Source of the DNA: Bog-473 sp963755375
GTDB lineage: Bacteria; Actinomycetota; Acidimicrobiia; Acidimicrobiales; RAAP-2
Direction of reading: 5' to 3'
DNA length: 64,000 nt
Assembly (NCBI GenBank): GCA_963755375.1
Contig: CAVWKG010000016.1
Span: 248,001-312,000 of the forward strand
Position 1 is the first letter of the stretch. Every line of letters starts with the position of its first letter. A program made the translations under genes and the position numbers. A model generated the notes under the pieces. The model did not search any database, was not told where the DNA came from, and saw nothing but the letters and a program-made list of their open reading frames with translations. Shown piece by piece: positions 51,870-60,541 of this stretch.

Positions 51870-52127
51870 ATGTCAGCACGCTTGGATCCGTCCTGGTCGG
51901 TCCTGGCCAGCCCCTCGACCCGAGCGGTCGATCGCTGCGTCGATATCTTCGTGCGGCCCGACGGAACGTTCGGGTTCGAGGAGTTCCGGAGAGACCCGGA
52001 GGACATGGGTGCGGGGAATCCTGTCGCCTACTACTCGACCAGAGAGTTTGAGACAGAAACCGATGCGCCGTCCGCTGCCCGAGATGCTGTCCCCTGGTTG
52101 ACCGCAGTCCTGGACGGAGCTTCCTGA
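51870..52127 (+). CDS. Small hypothetical protein
   Basis: The 85-residue frame MSARLDPSWSVLASP has a central IFVRPDGTFGFEEFRRDPED and an end AVPWLTAVLDGAS. It reads as a small soluble alpha/beta protein with acidic character. The composition and the DGTFGFEEFRRDPED segment look like a real protein, but I do not know the family. An in-frame ATG 18 bases upstream (51852) is an alternative start. It lies alone between the GC-rich stretch and the repeat-protein gene. Confidence 0.5.
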   Translation: MSARLDPSWSVLASPSTRAVDRCVDIFVRPDGTFGFEEFRRDPEDMGAGNPVAYYSTREFETETDAPSAARDAVPWLTAVLDGAS

Positions 52128-52364
52128 CATCAGCTCAAAGTCGCCTGTCCCCGCCAGAATCCGATGACCCTTCAATGTGGTGAAGGGAAGCTCGGCAGCA
52201 TTCGCTCACCGTGGCGCTTGATACGTACGCCATACCTTCCCGTCAATCGGACTTCGTCCCAGGCGATGCCTCGTCGACCCGAGTCGACGAGGTCAAAAGG
52301 ATCGTCTTCAGGAAGGGATGGAGCGATCCGAGGTTGATTGCCTCCTCATCAGGGACAAGTGCCA

Positions 52365-53205
52365 TCAGTACCCCGTGCCGGCGATGATCGACCCGTTGAG
52401 GTGGGTCCCCGACATGCCGCCATCGTTCGGGGCATCCCCGAAGTTGAAGACGGCGCCAAGGGCCGACGAGACCCAGTAGCCCCCTCCGTCGGAGGTGGCG
52501 AAGACGGCGGTGGCGGCGTCTGCGCCGGAGAAGTTCGACGAAGCGGGAGAACCGAGGTTGTTGGCGGCGTCGCCGTAGCCGAAGACCTGACCGTTGCTGA
52601 GGAGGATCCAGTACCCCTTCCCGTCTGGGGTGGGAACCGCCGACGTGACCGTGCCGTGCCCGGGTGAGCCGAGGTACGGGGCGTCGCCGAAGGTGTAGAC
52701 GTTGCCCGTCGCGGTCACCAGCCAGTAGCCGTTCCCGCTGTGGTCGGGCATGACCGCCACCGCGGCGCCCGAGCACCCTCCGATGCCCGGGCACGACCCG
52801 GCGAAGTGGGCGTCACCGAAGGCGAAGACCCCGCCGTCGGAGCCCACCATGAAGTAGCCGTTGTCGTCGATGGAGGGGACCATGCCCACAATCGGCGCGT
52901 TGAGGCTGTTGGGCTGCCCGGAGCCGGCGGGATGGAGTCCCAGGCCGGGTATCGAGCCGTAGAACTGCGTGTCGCCGTAGCTGAAGACGCCACCGTCGGA
53001 GGCATCGAGCCAGTACCCGCCGTGATTAGACGTGGGCACCATGCCGACCACAGGTCTTTGGAGTTTCAAACTTCCAGTGGAGCCGTAGAACTGGGCTGAC
53101 CCGAAAGAGAAGATTCCGCCATCCGAGCCCACGAGCCAGTAACCATGGACGTGGACGTGGACGTGGAGGTGGACGTGGACGTGGGCGGGGGCGGGGGCGG
53201 GGGCG
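52365..53205 (-). CDS. C-terminal GYWLVGSDGG-repeat part of a frameshifted secreted protein
   Basis: The frame reads a domain of about six repeats of the form GYWLVGSDGGIFSFG, each with an F/Y-G-D/S turn (GGVFSYGDTQFYGS, GGVFAFGDAHFAGS, GNVYTFGDAPYLGS). These repeats are common in exported proteins of Acidimicrobiia and probably form a propeller. The upstream sequence in this frame has no start or signal peptide; the N-terminal domains lie in another frame on the same strand (53066-54793). The two parts join at the hexamer repeat and are out of step by one base. Confidence 0.65.
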
Positions 53206-54793
53206 TCACGGCCCCCTCCACCGTGAAGCTCTGCACGGCCCCCGAGGCCGCAGCGTACGTCGCGCTTGCCGCCACCTGGGCGGTCAGGGTGCACTGGCCG
53301 GCGGAGACATAGGTGACGACGAGGCCGTTGGCGGTGCAGACTCCGGGCGTGCTGGAGGTGACCGACGGCGTGCCGTTGCTATCGGTACTCACCGTGGCGG
53401 TGAAGCCACCACCGGAGCTGTAGGTCGGATTGCTGGGCAGGTTCGTGATGCTTGGCGCGGTGGGGGAGATCCCACGCACGGTGAAGCTCTGCGCGGTGCC
53501 CGAGGCCGCGGTGTAGAACAGGCTGGCCGCCACCTGGGCGGTCAGGGTGCACTGGCCGGCGGAGACATAGGTGACGACGAGGCCGTTGGCGGTGCAGACT
53601 CCGGGCGTGCTCGAGGTGACCGACGGCGTGCCGTTGCTATCGGTACTCACCGTGGCGGTGAAGCCACCACCGGAGCTGTAGGTCGGATTGCTGGGCAGAT
53701 TCGTGATGCTGGGCGCGGTGGGAGTCGTCTGATGAGCGACCAGGACGTCGGTCGGCGTGTCGAAGGTGGTGTTGCTGTTGCCGCTACTGCCTCCGATCGT
53801 CACGGTGGGCGACTGGGTGTTCGACGAGCCCAGTTGACTGGGGGTGTACTCGTAGACGCCGCCGGTTCCCTGGTCGGCGGCCCAGAGGTCACCGGCGCTG
53901 TCGAACGCCAGGCCGGCGGGACTGCCGACGGCCGCGCCCGTCAGTTTCACCGCCGGGTCCGGAGAGGGACCGGCGGCCAGCTGGGCGGCGGTGAGCTCGG
54001 CCAAGGAGCTGCTTCCGGGAGCGGAGAACCACAGGTCACCGCTGGCGTCGAACGTCGGGCTGTTCGGATTGTCGTAGCCGGAGAACGTCTCCGACGGGGT
54101 ACCTGACGAGTTCTGCTCGGCGGGTGTGTACTCCTCGATCGAGTTGCCGACTGCGTAGGTCGTCACCCACAGGTCGCCGGCGGTGTCGAAGGTGAGGCCC
54201 CAACCGGAGCCGCTCGAGATCGTGGCCGCTGGGGTCAGAGTTCCAGAAGAAGTGATGTCACCGGCCGTGAATTTCTGGACGCCATCGGTCTCGGTGGTGA
54301 CCCACAGGTTTCCCGACCCGTCGAAGGCGACAGCGGTGGGACTCCCAGAGACGTTGATGACAACCGGAGGAACGGGGCTACCGGAGGTTTCCAGCTGACT
54401 CGGGGTGAACTTGACGACGGTTCCTCCAGAGTTGTTGGCCACCCAGAGGTCGCCGTTTGAGTCGAACACCCCACTCAGGGGCGCGTCCAGAGAACCGGAG
54501 TTGGCTGTGATGTGGACGGTCGGCGCAACGTTCCCGCTGGCCGTCCCCGGGAACACGTTGATGGCGTTGCCGCCGTTGTCGATCTCGAACAGCACAGGAG
54601 CAGGGTTCGACGCACCTGCCGGCGTGGCCGAGGTGGCGAGCCCCGTGATCAGGGCGCCGCTGATGCAGAGGGCCGCCGCGGCAAGCCCGCGCACAACGCT
54701 GGCGCCGGCTGTGTGGCGACCAACGTTCGAAACCGTACGATCCGTCCCCGGTCGGAACACCATCTTTCGCCAATGGGGTCGAATGCTCGCCAT
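53066..54793 (-). CDS. Secreted NHL-like propeller with Ig-like repeats, N-terminal part of a frameshifted protein
   Basis: The frame starts at ATG 54793 with AAAGGGAGG upstream, has a long signal peptide (GLAAAALCISGALITGLATSATPAGA), then a six-bladed-type propeller of repeats like FDSNGDLWVANNSGG, FDGSGNLWVTTETDG and FDSAGDLWAADQGTG. Two Ig-like repeats and a Pro-run/Thr-Ser linker follow. After the linker this frame adds only about 27 residues without similarity (MVTGSWARM and on), while the repeat domain continues in the other frame. The intact ancestor had about 809 residues. Confidence 0.75.
   Translation of the reverse strand: MASIRPHWRKMVFRPGTDRTVSNVGRHTAGASVVRGLAAAALCISGALITGLATSATPAGASNPAPVLFEIDNGGNAINVFPGTASGNVAPTVHITANSGSLDAPLSGVFDSNGDLWVANNSGGTVVKFTPSQLETSGSPVPPVVINVSGSPTAVAFDGSGNLWVTTETDGVQKFTAGDITSSGTLTPAATISSGSGWGLTFDTAGDLWVTTYAVGNSIEEYTPAEQNSSGTPSETFSGYDNPNSPTFDASGDLWFSAPGSSSLAELTAAQLAAGPSPDPAVKLTGAAVGSPAGLAFDSAGDLWAADQGTGGVYEYTPSQLGSSNTQSPTVTIGGSSGNSNTTFDTPTDVLVAHQTTPTAPSITNLPSNPTYSSGGGFTATVSTDSNGTPSVTSSTPGVCTANGLVVTYVSAGQCTLTAQVAASLFYTAASGTAQSFTVRGISPTAPSITNLPSNPTYSSGGGFTATVSTDSNGTPSVTSSTPGVCTANGLVVTYVSAGQCTLTAQVAASATYAAASGAVQSFTVEGAVTPPPPPPPTSTSTSTSTSTSMVTGSWARMAESSLSGQPSSTAPLEV
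53146..53205. repeat. Hexamer tandem repeat coding for the Pro and Thr-Ser linker
   Basis: Ten hexamer units follow one another on the + strand: TGGACG three times, TGGAGG, TGGACG twice, TGGGCG, then GGGGCG three times. On the coding (minus) strand these encode a Pro run and then alternating Thr-Ser, the linker of the secreted protein. Six-base changes would keep frame, so the frame break nearby needs another event. Confidence 0.8.
53211..53726. repeat. Tandem duplication of about 258 bp encoding two Ig-like domains
   Basis: Two adjacent copies (about 53211-53468 and 53469-53726) are almost identical over the last 190 bases, with more differences in the first 50. Each encodes an Ig-like domain of 86 residues from PTAPSITNLPSNPTYSSGGG to a C-terminal AQSFTV or VQSFTV. 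The high identity shows a recent duplication or gene conversion. Confidence 0.85.
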
Positions 54794-55272
54794 GGCACCT
54801 CCCTTTCAGTCCGCGTTGTGCACAGAGGCATGACGACGATGCGTGCTGCGTGCATGCGCAAGTCACCAGCCCTTCGGAAGGAATGCTGACTCGGCGTTCG
54901 AAGCTGAAATAGAGCCGGTCGGCCTGATCTGGCACAACAAACCGACAACGATTACCGCTGGGGAGGGTTCCGTCGCCACCCCCACCGAACGACGTCACGC
55001 CCCTGGCCCGAAGGTTCCGAACGGTGGCAACCCGGGAGGCGTTGGAGCCTGGACCCACGGAAACAGTGGAAGTGGAAAGTGGCGCAGTGAACCGCGGTGT
55101 TGCGGTCTTTTCCACACCGCGAAAGGAAACTGCGGTGGTCCGGACGTGAACGACCCCGTCAGGGGTGTCATCGGGTTGCCGGGCGACGTCCTGTCACTCT
55201 CGGGGGGCTACGCCCATGCTCATCATGCAGCATGATCTTCGCCCGCGGCGTGATTGATGCATCAGATGACGA
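54794..55272. other. 479-base intergenic region upstream of the secreted repeat protein
   Basis: It separates the stop of the phospholipase-like gene and the start of the secreted propeller gene, both minus strand. I see no coding frame with domain evidence and no riboswitch consensus I recognise. The ribosome-binding site GGGAGG of the propeller gene is at its left end. Promoter elements are not clear by eye. Confidence 0.45.
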
Positions 55273-56859
55273 TCATGGATGTGGCGGGGTTGTGCAGCCA
55301 AAACAGCGACCTGCCCTTTTGAAATACTTGGAGAGGTCAGGCGAATCAGAGGGGGGATTCGTCGGCAGCAAGACTGGACCGCGTGGTGCCTGCGTGAAGT
55401 CGAAATCATTGGCCAAGTTGCCCAGCTGGGCCTCGTCCTCCCGCACGTCGGGTCGCGGGTCGGGCCGGCCATCCGTCCTCGGGTCGAGCCGTGACCCGCT
55501 CAAGAAGTCGTCCTCGATGAACTTGAGGTATGCATCCGAGCTGAGAACGGAGTGGTCGATATACCCGCTCCTTGCGTAGGGGCTAATCACCATGGAGGGA
55601 ACACGCAGTCCGTAGCCGTTCTGGTCTACTGCCGGCGGGACCACACTGTCGTAGAAGCCGCCCCAATCATCCCACGACAAGAAGATGGCGCACGACTTCC
55701 AGTCCGCTCCCCTCATGACGGAGTTGATGAGCGCGGTCACGTAGGCCTGCCCCTGGTGCACGCTGGCCGGGGGGTGCTCACTGTCGGGTTGGGACGGCGT
55801 CACCCATGAGACTGCCGGCAGCGTTCCCTGCTTGGCCTGCTGCAGGAAGTTGTCGAGCGGCTGGATGTTCTTCTCTTGGTGATCCGCTTGGACGTCGGTG
55901 AACAGCGGCAGAGGGTTCCAGATGCCCGGCGTGGTGTAACTCTGGGCTACCGCCTTGCACGTCTCGGCCGAGTCGTTTTCACAGTCCGGCTGGTCACCGG
56001 TCTGCACGTAGTAGCCCCAGGACACGTGGTCACGGAACAAGAGCCACGTCAGGTCCGTCCACGCGAGGTCGATGTCGGTCGTGCCGCCGCTTGACATCTC
56101 GCTGGCGACGGCATCATCAAACTGCTGAGTCGCATAGGGCCCGTAGTCGTTGTTCAGACAACTCGTTGGGGACTTGTTCTTGCATTTGGCCGACCATCCT
56201 GAGACCAAGTAGAGGTGGTCGGGCAGCGACCATGACTGGACCGGCTCGAACATGTGGTCGTCCAGCACGAAGTCATTCGCGTAGGTCCAGTAGTTGGGGA
56301 TCTCGTCGGCAGTGTGATAACCCATGACGTCCGGTAATGACGTGTTTGCTTTCATTCCCACGCACGCAGGGTCATCTGGGTTCTTGCACGTGCTTTCTCC
56401 GCTGATGAGCGCTGAAATAAAGCCATTCATCAAACCGTGATTCACATCGCCAATCGCGTTATATACCCCGTGCGGCCCCCCGCCGTTGATGTCGTAGATG
56501 TCATGGAACGGAGCCACACAGTTCTTCGTGCGCGGATCGGGCACACAGACTGTCGGCACGCCGTTGACCATCGGGATGCCGTCCGCTCCCGGATAGGTGC
56601 CGAAGTACGAATCGAAGGAGCGGTTTTCCTGCAGAATGATGATGACGTGCTTGATCTTGTGGATTCCTGGAGGGATCACATAACACCCTGTCGGCCCCCC
56701 CACCACGTCGTCGGCGGGACACGTCACCTTAGGCTGGGCAATAAGCGGAACCGTGGTCGAGGTGGTCGAGGTGGTGGTCGAGCTGTTCGAAGCAGCTTGG
56801 GCAGGACCAGCGACCAAAATGACCGCGAGGAGCGCTATGGCAAGAGCGAGTCTCTTCAT
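55273..56859 (-). CDS. Secreted phospholipase C / acid phosphatase-type phosphoesterase (PF04185-like)
   Basis: The 528-residue protein begins with a signal peptide (LALAIALLAVILVAGPAQA), then a Thr/Ser linker, then the phosphoesterase domain with the metal-binding start HVIIILQENRSFDSYFGTYPGADGIP, the later SWSLPDHLYLVSG, DDWGGFYDSVVPP, and GLRVPSMVISPYARSGYIDH. This family hydrolyses phospholipids or phosphate esters outside the cell. About ten cysteines suggest disulphides. The C-terminus is a 90-residue Asp/Arg/Pro-rich region ending in CFGC. Confidence 0.92.
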   Translation of the reverse strand: MKRLALAIALLAVILVAGPAQAASNSSTTTSTTSTTVPLIAQPKVTCPADDVVGGPTGCYVIPPGIHKIKHVIIILQENRSFDSYFGTYPGADGIPMVNGVPTVCVPDPRTKNCVAPFHDIYDINGGGPHGVYNAIGDVNHGLMNGFISALISGESTCKNPDDPACVGMKANTSLPDVMGYHTADEIPNYWTYANDFVLDDHMFEPVQSWSLPDHLYLVSGWSAKCKNKSPTSCLNNDYGPYATQQFDDAVASEMSSGGTTDIDLAWTDLTWLLFRDHVSWGYYVQTGDQPDCENDSAETCKAVAQSYTTPGIWNPLPLFTDVQADHQEKNIQPLDNFLQQAKQGTLPAVSWVTPSQPDSEHPPASVHQGQAYVTALINSVMRGADWKSCAIFLSWDDWGGFYDSVVPPAVDQNGYGLRVPSMVISPYARSGYIDHSVLSSDAYLKFIEDDFLSGSRLDPRTDGRPDPRPDVREDEAQLGNLANDFDFTQAPRGPVLLPTNPPSDSPDLSKYFKRAGRCFGCTTPPHP

Positions 56860-57117
56860 GGTTCGGCAAGAGGGGGTGCTTGATGGTTCGGCATCGGTTC
56901 AGCAAGGCCAGCCACGCATATCTCGTCAGGGCACCCTTCGAGCGATTCGCCGTCGGTGACCTCATGAATACCCCTACGAATGCGGCATTCGTGCGGAATA
57001 CCAGCACAGACGAGAACGCCAGATGGAGGAAATGGGTACCTCGACGCGTGGGTGATTTCAGCCGGGATGTCATGTGCGCCTCCCCGCGGCGTGCCGGCGC
57101 TTTGGCCGCGCTCCGTC

Positions 57118-57156
57118 CCAAGATGGGCCCCCGCTGCCGCCCATCTTGGCGGGGGC
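57118..57156. promoter_or_regulatory. Two mutually exclusive hairpins in the phosphoesterase leader
   Basis: CCAAGATGGGC (57118-57128) pairs perfectly with 57139-57149 across a 10-base loop. GCCCCCGC (57127-57134) can instead pair with GCGGGGGC (57149-57156). The two stems share bases and cannot form together, as in attenuators. If transcribed on the minus strand it would sit about 260 bases ahead of the phosphoesterase start. Confidence 0.45.
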
Positions 57157-57284
57157 TGAGGGCTCACGGGAATGGAAACCAGCGGGTTTACGCAAAGATC
57201 ACGGTTTGTTCGCGGATAGCGATGCGGTTGTCCGGATGGACGCTCGACGGGGGCCGTCCAAACCGCAGGGAACTGCCCCCCTTC

Positions 57285-57310
57285 GCCGGGAGGGTGGGAC
57301 AGTGCGGCAC
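57285..57310 (+). repeat. 26-bp intergenic repeat, copy 1
   Basis: This 26-base sequence, beginning GCCGGGAGGGTGGGAC and ending AGTGCGGCAC, is identical to 58015-58040. The copies flank the GNAT gene. Weaker relatives lie at 57921-57945, 59309-59325 and 61713-61739, all between genes. Confidence 0.85.
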
Positions 57311-57390
57311 CGGGCCACGGTTCAACCCAATAACTTCAAACCTGATTGCCGGTTCAGATAGTCCGGATGTCCTGGAATGGCAGCGTTGAG

Positions 57391-57903
57391 ATGGCGGACC
57401 AGTTCCGAACGATGGCCTTTTCGCTCGACACCGAGCGATTGTCATTGCAACTGCGCACGAAGGATGACGCTGAGTGCAATCTCGAACTCCTTCGAGCACA
57501 CGAGGGAGGCACGACACTGTCGATCGGTGAGGTCGAGCAGCGGATGGTCGAGCAGAACAAACGAGCGCGAGTAGAAGGCTTCGGGCTACTGGGTATTCGG
57601 CGGCGCGGCGAGGAACGCCCGATTGGGTATTGCGGACTGATTGTTGGTCGGAGCTCCTTTGATGAGCCGGAAATCGCCTATGAGATCCTCCTCCAGTTCC
57701 GAGGCCACGGCTACGCAACAGAGGCCGCCGGCGCTGTGATCGAAGCAGCTTTCGCGACCGGTAGAGGGCGTCTTTGGGCAACAGTTGCCAGCTGGAATGC
57801 GCCGTCGTTCAGAGTTCTTCAAAAGCATGGGTTTGCCGCACATCACAGCAGTACCGATGAGCGGGGCGAATTCGTCTGGATGGTTCGGGACGCACCAGCG
57901 TGA
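57391..57903 (+). CDS. GNAT-family acetyltransferase (RimJ/RimL-like)
   Basis: The 170-residue protein follows the RimJ/RimL pattern: LDTERLSLQLRT at the N-terminus, GYCGLIVGRSSFDEPEIAYEIL, the acetyl-CoA loop QFRGHGYATEAAGAVI, and the C-terminal NAPSFRVLQKHGFAAH. It acetylates an amino group on a protein, antibiotic or small molecule; the substrate is unknown. ATG 57391 is my choice; 57367 and 57412 are also in frame. It is a single gene between two copies of the 26-bp repeat. Confidence 0.87.
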   Translation: MADQFRTMAFSLDTERLSLQLRTKDDAECNLELLRAHEGGTTLSIGEVEQRMVEQNKRARVEGFGLLGIRRRGEERPIGYCGLIVGRSSFDEPEIAYEILLQFRGHGYATEAAGAVIEAAFATGRGRLWATVASWNAPSFRVLQKHGFAAHHSSTDERGEFVWMVRDAPA

Positions 57904-58014
57904 TTAGGCCGGACTGCCCCGTTCACGGGGAGGGGGCGTCATGGTTCGACGTTCGGGGCTCGAGAGACCAGCTGTGGGGACCATCCTGCTGCGGATTGAC
58001 CGCTTCCGTTCGTT

Positions 58015-58040
58015 GCCGGGAGGGTGGGACAGTGCGGCAC
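58015..58040 (+). repeat. 26-bp intergenic repeat, copy 2
   Basis: Identical to 57285-57310 over 26 bases. It lies between the GNAT gene and the PhyH gene, about 130 bases before the PhyH start. The sequence outside the 26 bases differs between the two copies. Confidence 0.85.
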
Positions 58041-58167
58041 TTCGGGGGCATACCCTGGCGCCCCTGGCCCTGTTAGTGATCGACGCCTGGGCCTGCGGGA
58101 ACCCTTCGCCGAACGTCAGGGAGTTGAGTTCTTCGGGTACCGTACTCACCTGGGGAGGTAAACCGTT

Positions 58168-59277
58168 ATGCGATTGGAATCGACCCTTGGTCCAGAAGAA
58201 GTCGAGCATGTCGGTCCTGCGGGCGGGGTAGAGCCCCCGCTCTATCGCAGCCGATATGGCGGCTTGTGGACCGATCGCCGCGATGCCCACGAGGTCCTGG
58301 AGGACCGCCGGGTCAGAGGTGAGGTCACTGACCCGGATGCCGAGCTGCTGGCCCACTACATCGACTACGGCTACGTGGTGCTGGAACAAGCCACAGACGA
58401 TTCTGTGATCGACGAGTACCTTGCTTTCTTTGAGGCCGCTTGGAACGATCCCCCGGATCGGTGTTGGCTCCAATGGAACATGCAATGTATGCCGATGGAT
58501 CGCAAGTTCTATGACGAGGTTGCAAAGGTGGGATCGCTACATCTCTGGTTCGACCGAGCCGGGGAATTGATCTTCCCGCCGCGGGTACTGCGCTTCTTGA
58601 CCCAGATCTATGACCGGCCCCCAGTCGCATTTCAGACGATAACGCTGCGAAAGGGCTCCGAGGAGAGGTTGCACATCGACACGGGACCGCTCACTCTCAC
58701 CGAGCCGATGTCACTGGTCGGGTCCTGGGTTGCCCTCGAAGACGTACAGCCTCTCTCGGGAGAGTTCCAGTTCATACCCGGTAGCCATCGAACGCCCGAG
58801 CTGTTGCACCATGGAACCGGCAAAGGCCATCAGTACGACTACGACGAGTACTACAGGATTCTCCAAGGTACACATCGTATGTGCGAAGAACGCGGGCTCG
58901 AAACCGAGACGTTCATGGGGAAGAAAGGTGATGTCCTGATCTGGCATGGCGACCTCATGCACGGAGGGGCCCCGATCCAGGACCAAACCAGAACACGCAA
59001 GAGCCTGATTGCACACTTGATGCCCCTCGGCGTGATGCCCACGTTCTTCGATTTCTCCGAGGCTGGTGTGATCCCCTACGCCGGGGGGGGCTACTCAATC
59101 GACGTCAACTGGAGTGACATGGTCTCTCCGCCGGAGAGGACCACCGGCACTTCAGCCACTGCTCGAGGCGCCAAGGGGCATCTCGCTGACATGTGGAGAG
59201 GGTGGGTCCCGCTAGAGGTTCGGAAGCGAGTTCCACCTTCGTTCGCCGCATGGGCACGTCAGCACGCTTCGAACTAG
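58168..59277 (+). CDS. Phytanoyl-CoA dioxygenase (PhyH) family Fe(II)/2-oxoglutarate oxygenase
   Basis: The 369-residue protein has the Fe(II) facial triad as His169-x-Asp171 (ERLHIDTGPL) and His265 (GDLMHGGAP), with a 2-oxoglutarate-binding Arg about 10 residues after the distal His (TRTRKSL). Core strands VALEDVQPLSGEFQFIPGSH match PhyH enzymes. They hydroxylate small lipids or natural-product intermediates, and the substrate is unknown. ATG 58168 has GGGGAGGT upstream. Confidence 0.92.
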   Translation: MRLESTLGPEEVEHVGPAGGVEPPLYRSRYGGLWTDRRDAHEVLEDRRVRGEVTDPDAELLAHYIDYGYVVLEQATDDSVIDEYLAFFEAAWNDPPDRCWLQWNMQCMPMDRKFYDEVAKVGSLHLWFDRAGELIFPPRVLRFLTQIYDRPPVAFQTITLRKGSEERLHIDTGPLTLTEPMSLVGSWVALEDVQPLSGEFQFIPGSHRTPELLHHGTGKGHQYDYDEYYRILQGTHRMCEERGLETETFMGKKGDVLIWHGDLMHGGAPIQDQTRTRKSLIAHLMPLGVMPTFFDFSEAGVIPYAGGGYSIDVNWSDMVSPPERTTGTSATARGAKGHLADMWRGWVPLEVRKRVPPSFAAWARQHASN

Positions 59278-59342
59278 CCGCGCTGGCGTGAAGGGACGGT
59301 GCCCCCTTTGCCGGAACGGCGTCCCCCAGTTACTCATCTCAA

Positions 59343-59570
59343 TCGGCGCCGAGCGGCTCGGCTTTTGGCCCCTTCATGGGACTCACGGCGTCCGTCACCC
59401 TTGCCTTTGCCGTGGCCAGCTGGTGGCTGATTGAGAAGCATGCTCTGCGACTGAAGAAGGTGCTTGTTGGCCGACCGATCTTCTCGCGCCAACGGTCGGT
59501 GTCCCAAGCGGTCACGACACCTTCAAACGAACTCGGGATCAGTGGGAACGCAAGGGTTGAGGTGAAGTAG
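59343..59570 (+). pseudogene. C-terminal remnant of an acyltransferase-3 (OafA-type) protein
   Basis: The open stretch reads GPFMGLTASVTLAFAVASWWLIEKHALRLKK (shown in overlapping parts: LTASVTLAFAVASWWLIEK), the last membrane helix plus the conserved E-K/R-P/H tail found at the C-terminus of acyltransferase-3 proteins. A TAA at 59340-59342 closes the frame just upstream, so the other nine or so helices are gone. It is too short to be functional. Confidence 0.65.
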
Positions 59571-59667
59571 CGGTGCAATAATGGGTGTGCTCTATGGCTG
59601 CCGGCACGCGGGCCAGTTCGACACGGGGCTGCGCACGCGTTCGACCGGCCCGAAATACGATACGTAA

Positions 59668-60504
59668 GTGTCCTTTGACGATCGAGAGGTCATTCGGGCC
59701 TATTACGACGAGATGGGCGAAGCCGAGTGGCGTCGTCTCGGGGAGACTCCTCGCAGCCGGGTGAGCTTGGAGGTTCATCGCCGTTTCTTGGCAAGGTTCA
59801 TTCGACCACATTCACGGGTTCTCGAAGTTGGTGCCGGCCCTGGGCGCTTCACGCTGGAACTGGCTGACCTCGGCGCTTCCGTAGCTGTGACCGACATCTC
59901 CTCTGTCCAACTTGACCTCAATCGCGTTCACGTCTCTGACACCCCTGCAGAGAAAGCGGTGGAATCTCGAGAGCTGCTCGACATATGCGACACGTCGCGC
60001 ATCCTTGACGACTCCTTCGATGCCGTGGTGGCATTCGGAGGACCCCTTTCCTATGCCTTCGAACACACTGACGAGGCCTTGGCCGGGCTTCTCCGAATCA
60101 CCAAGCCCGACGGCGTGGTGCTGGCGTCGGTCATGTCCCTGCTTGGATCGTGGCGCCACTTTTTGCGAGGTGTGATCGAGGACACCCAGAGAGTCGGAGA
60201 GGCAGCGAACGAACTCGTTCTGACCACCGGCGATCTCAGACACTTTGGTGGCAAGCACGTCTGCAGGATGTTCCGATCGAGCGACATCGAGGCACTCGTG
60301 CGGAGGTGTGGTGGTTCGCTCGTCGCAATCAGCGCCAGCAACTGGGCGTCCATGGCTGACAGGGACGTTGTTTCGCAACTGGAAGAGGATGACGACCGCT
60401 GGACGAGCTTTCTCGACCACGAGGTCGCCGCTTGCCTTGAGCCTGGTGCTGTCGATGGTGGTACGCATATCCTCTTCGCAGTTGGCCCAGAGGGCCCGTT
60501 CTGA
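59668..60504 (+). CDS. SAM-dependent methyltransferase
   Basis: The 278-residue protein has motif I SRVLEVGAGPGRFTLELADLG, the acidic motif II (VAVTDIS), the motif IV DDSFDAVVAFGGPLSYAFEH and a post-motif ITKPDGVVLASVMSLLGSW. It resembles SAM methyltransferases acting on small molecules; the substrate is unknown. GTG 59668 has no ribosome-binding site. A TACGAT-like box just upstream would fit a leaderless message. Confidence 0.9.
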   Translation: MSFDDREVIRAYYDEMGEAEWRRLGETPRSRVSLEVHRRFLARFIRPHSRVLEVGAGPGRFTLELADLGASVAVTDISSVQLDLNRVHVSDTPAEKAVESRELLDICDTSRILDDSFDAVVAFGGPLSYAFEHTDEALAGLLRITKPDGVVLASVMSLLGSWRHFLRGVIEDTQRVGEAANELVLTTGDLRHFGGKHVCRMFRSSDIEALVRRCGGSLVAISASNWASMADRDVVSQLEEDDDRWTSFLDHEVAACLEPGAVDGGTHILFAVGPEGPF

Positions 60505-60541
60505 CCCCGTTCGCGTGACTGCCCCTGTACGCAGTATGGCG

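Larger units (their letters stand above)
56860..57390. other. 531-base divergent intergenic region between the phosphoesterase and GNAT genes
   Basis: No gene with support was found. It contains ATGGTTCGGCA twice (near 56858 and 56882), the competing hairpins at 57118-57156, and one copy of the 26-bp repeat at 57285-57310. Promoters for the minus-strand phosphoesterase and the plus-strand GNAT gene should lie here. Confidence 0.5.

Noticed and set aside
57150..57215. ACGCAAAG with nearby GGTTT, hinting at a cyclic di-GMP riboswitch
   Set aside because: The remaining conserved segments and tetraloop-receptor parts of that riboswitch are not found in order on either strand.
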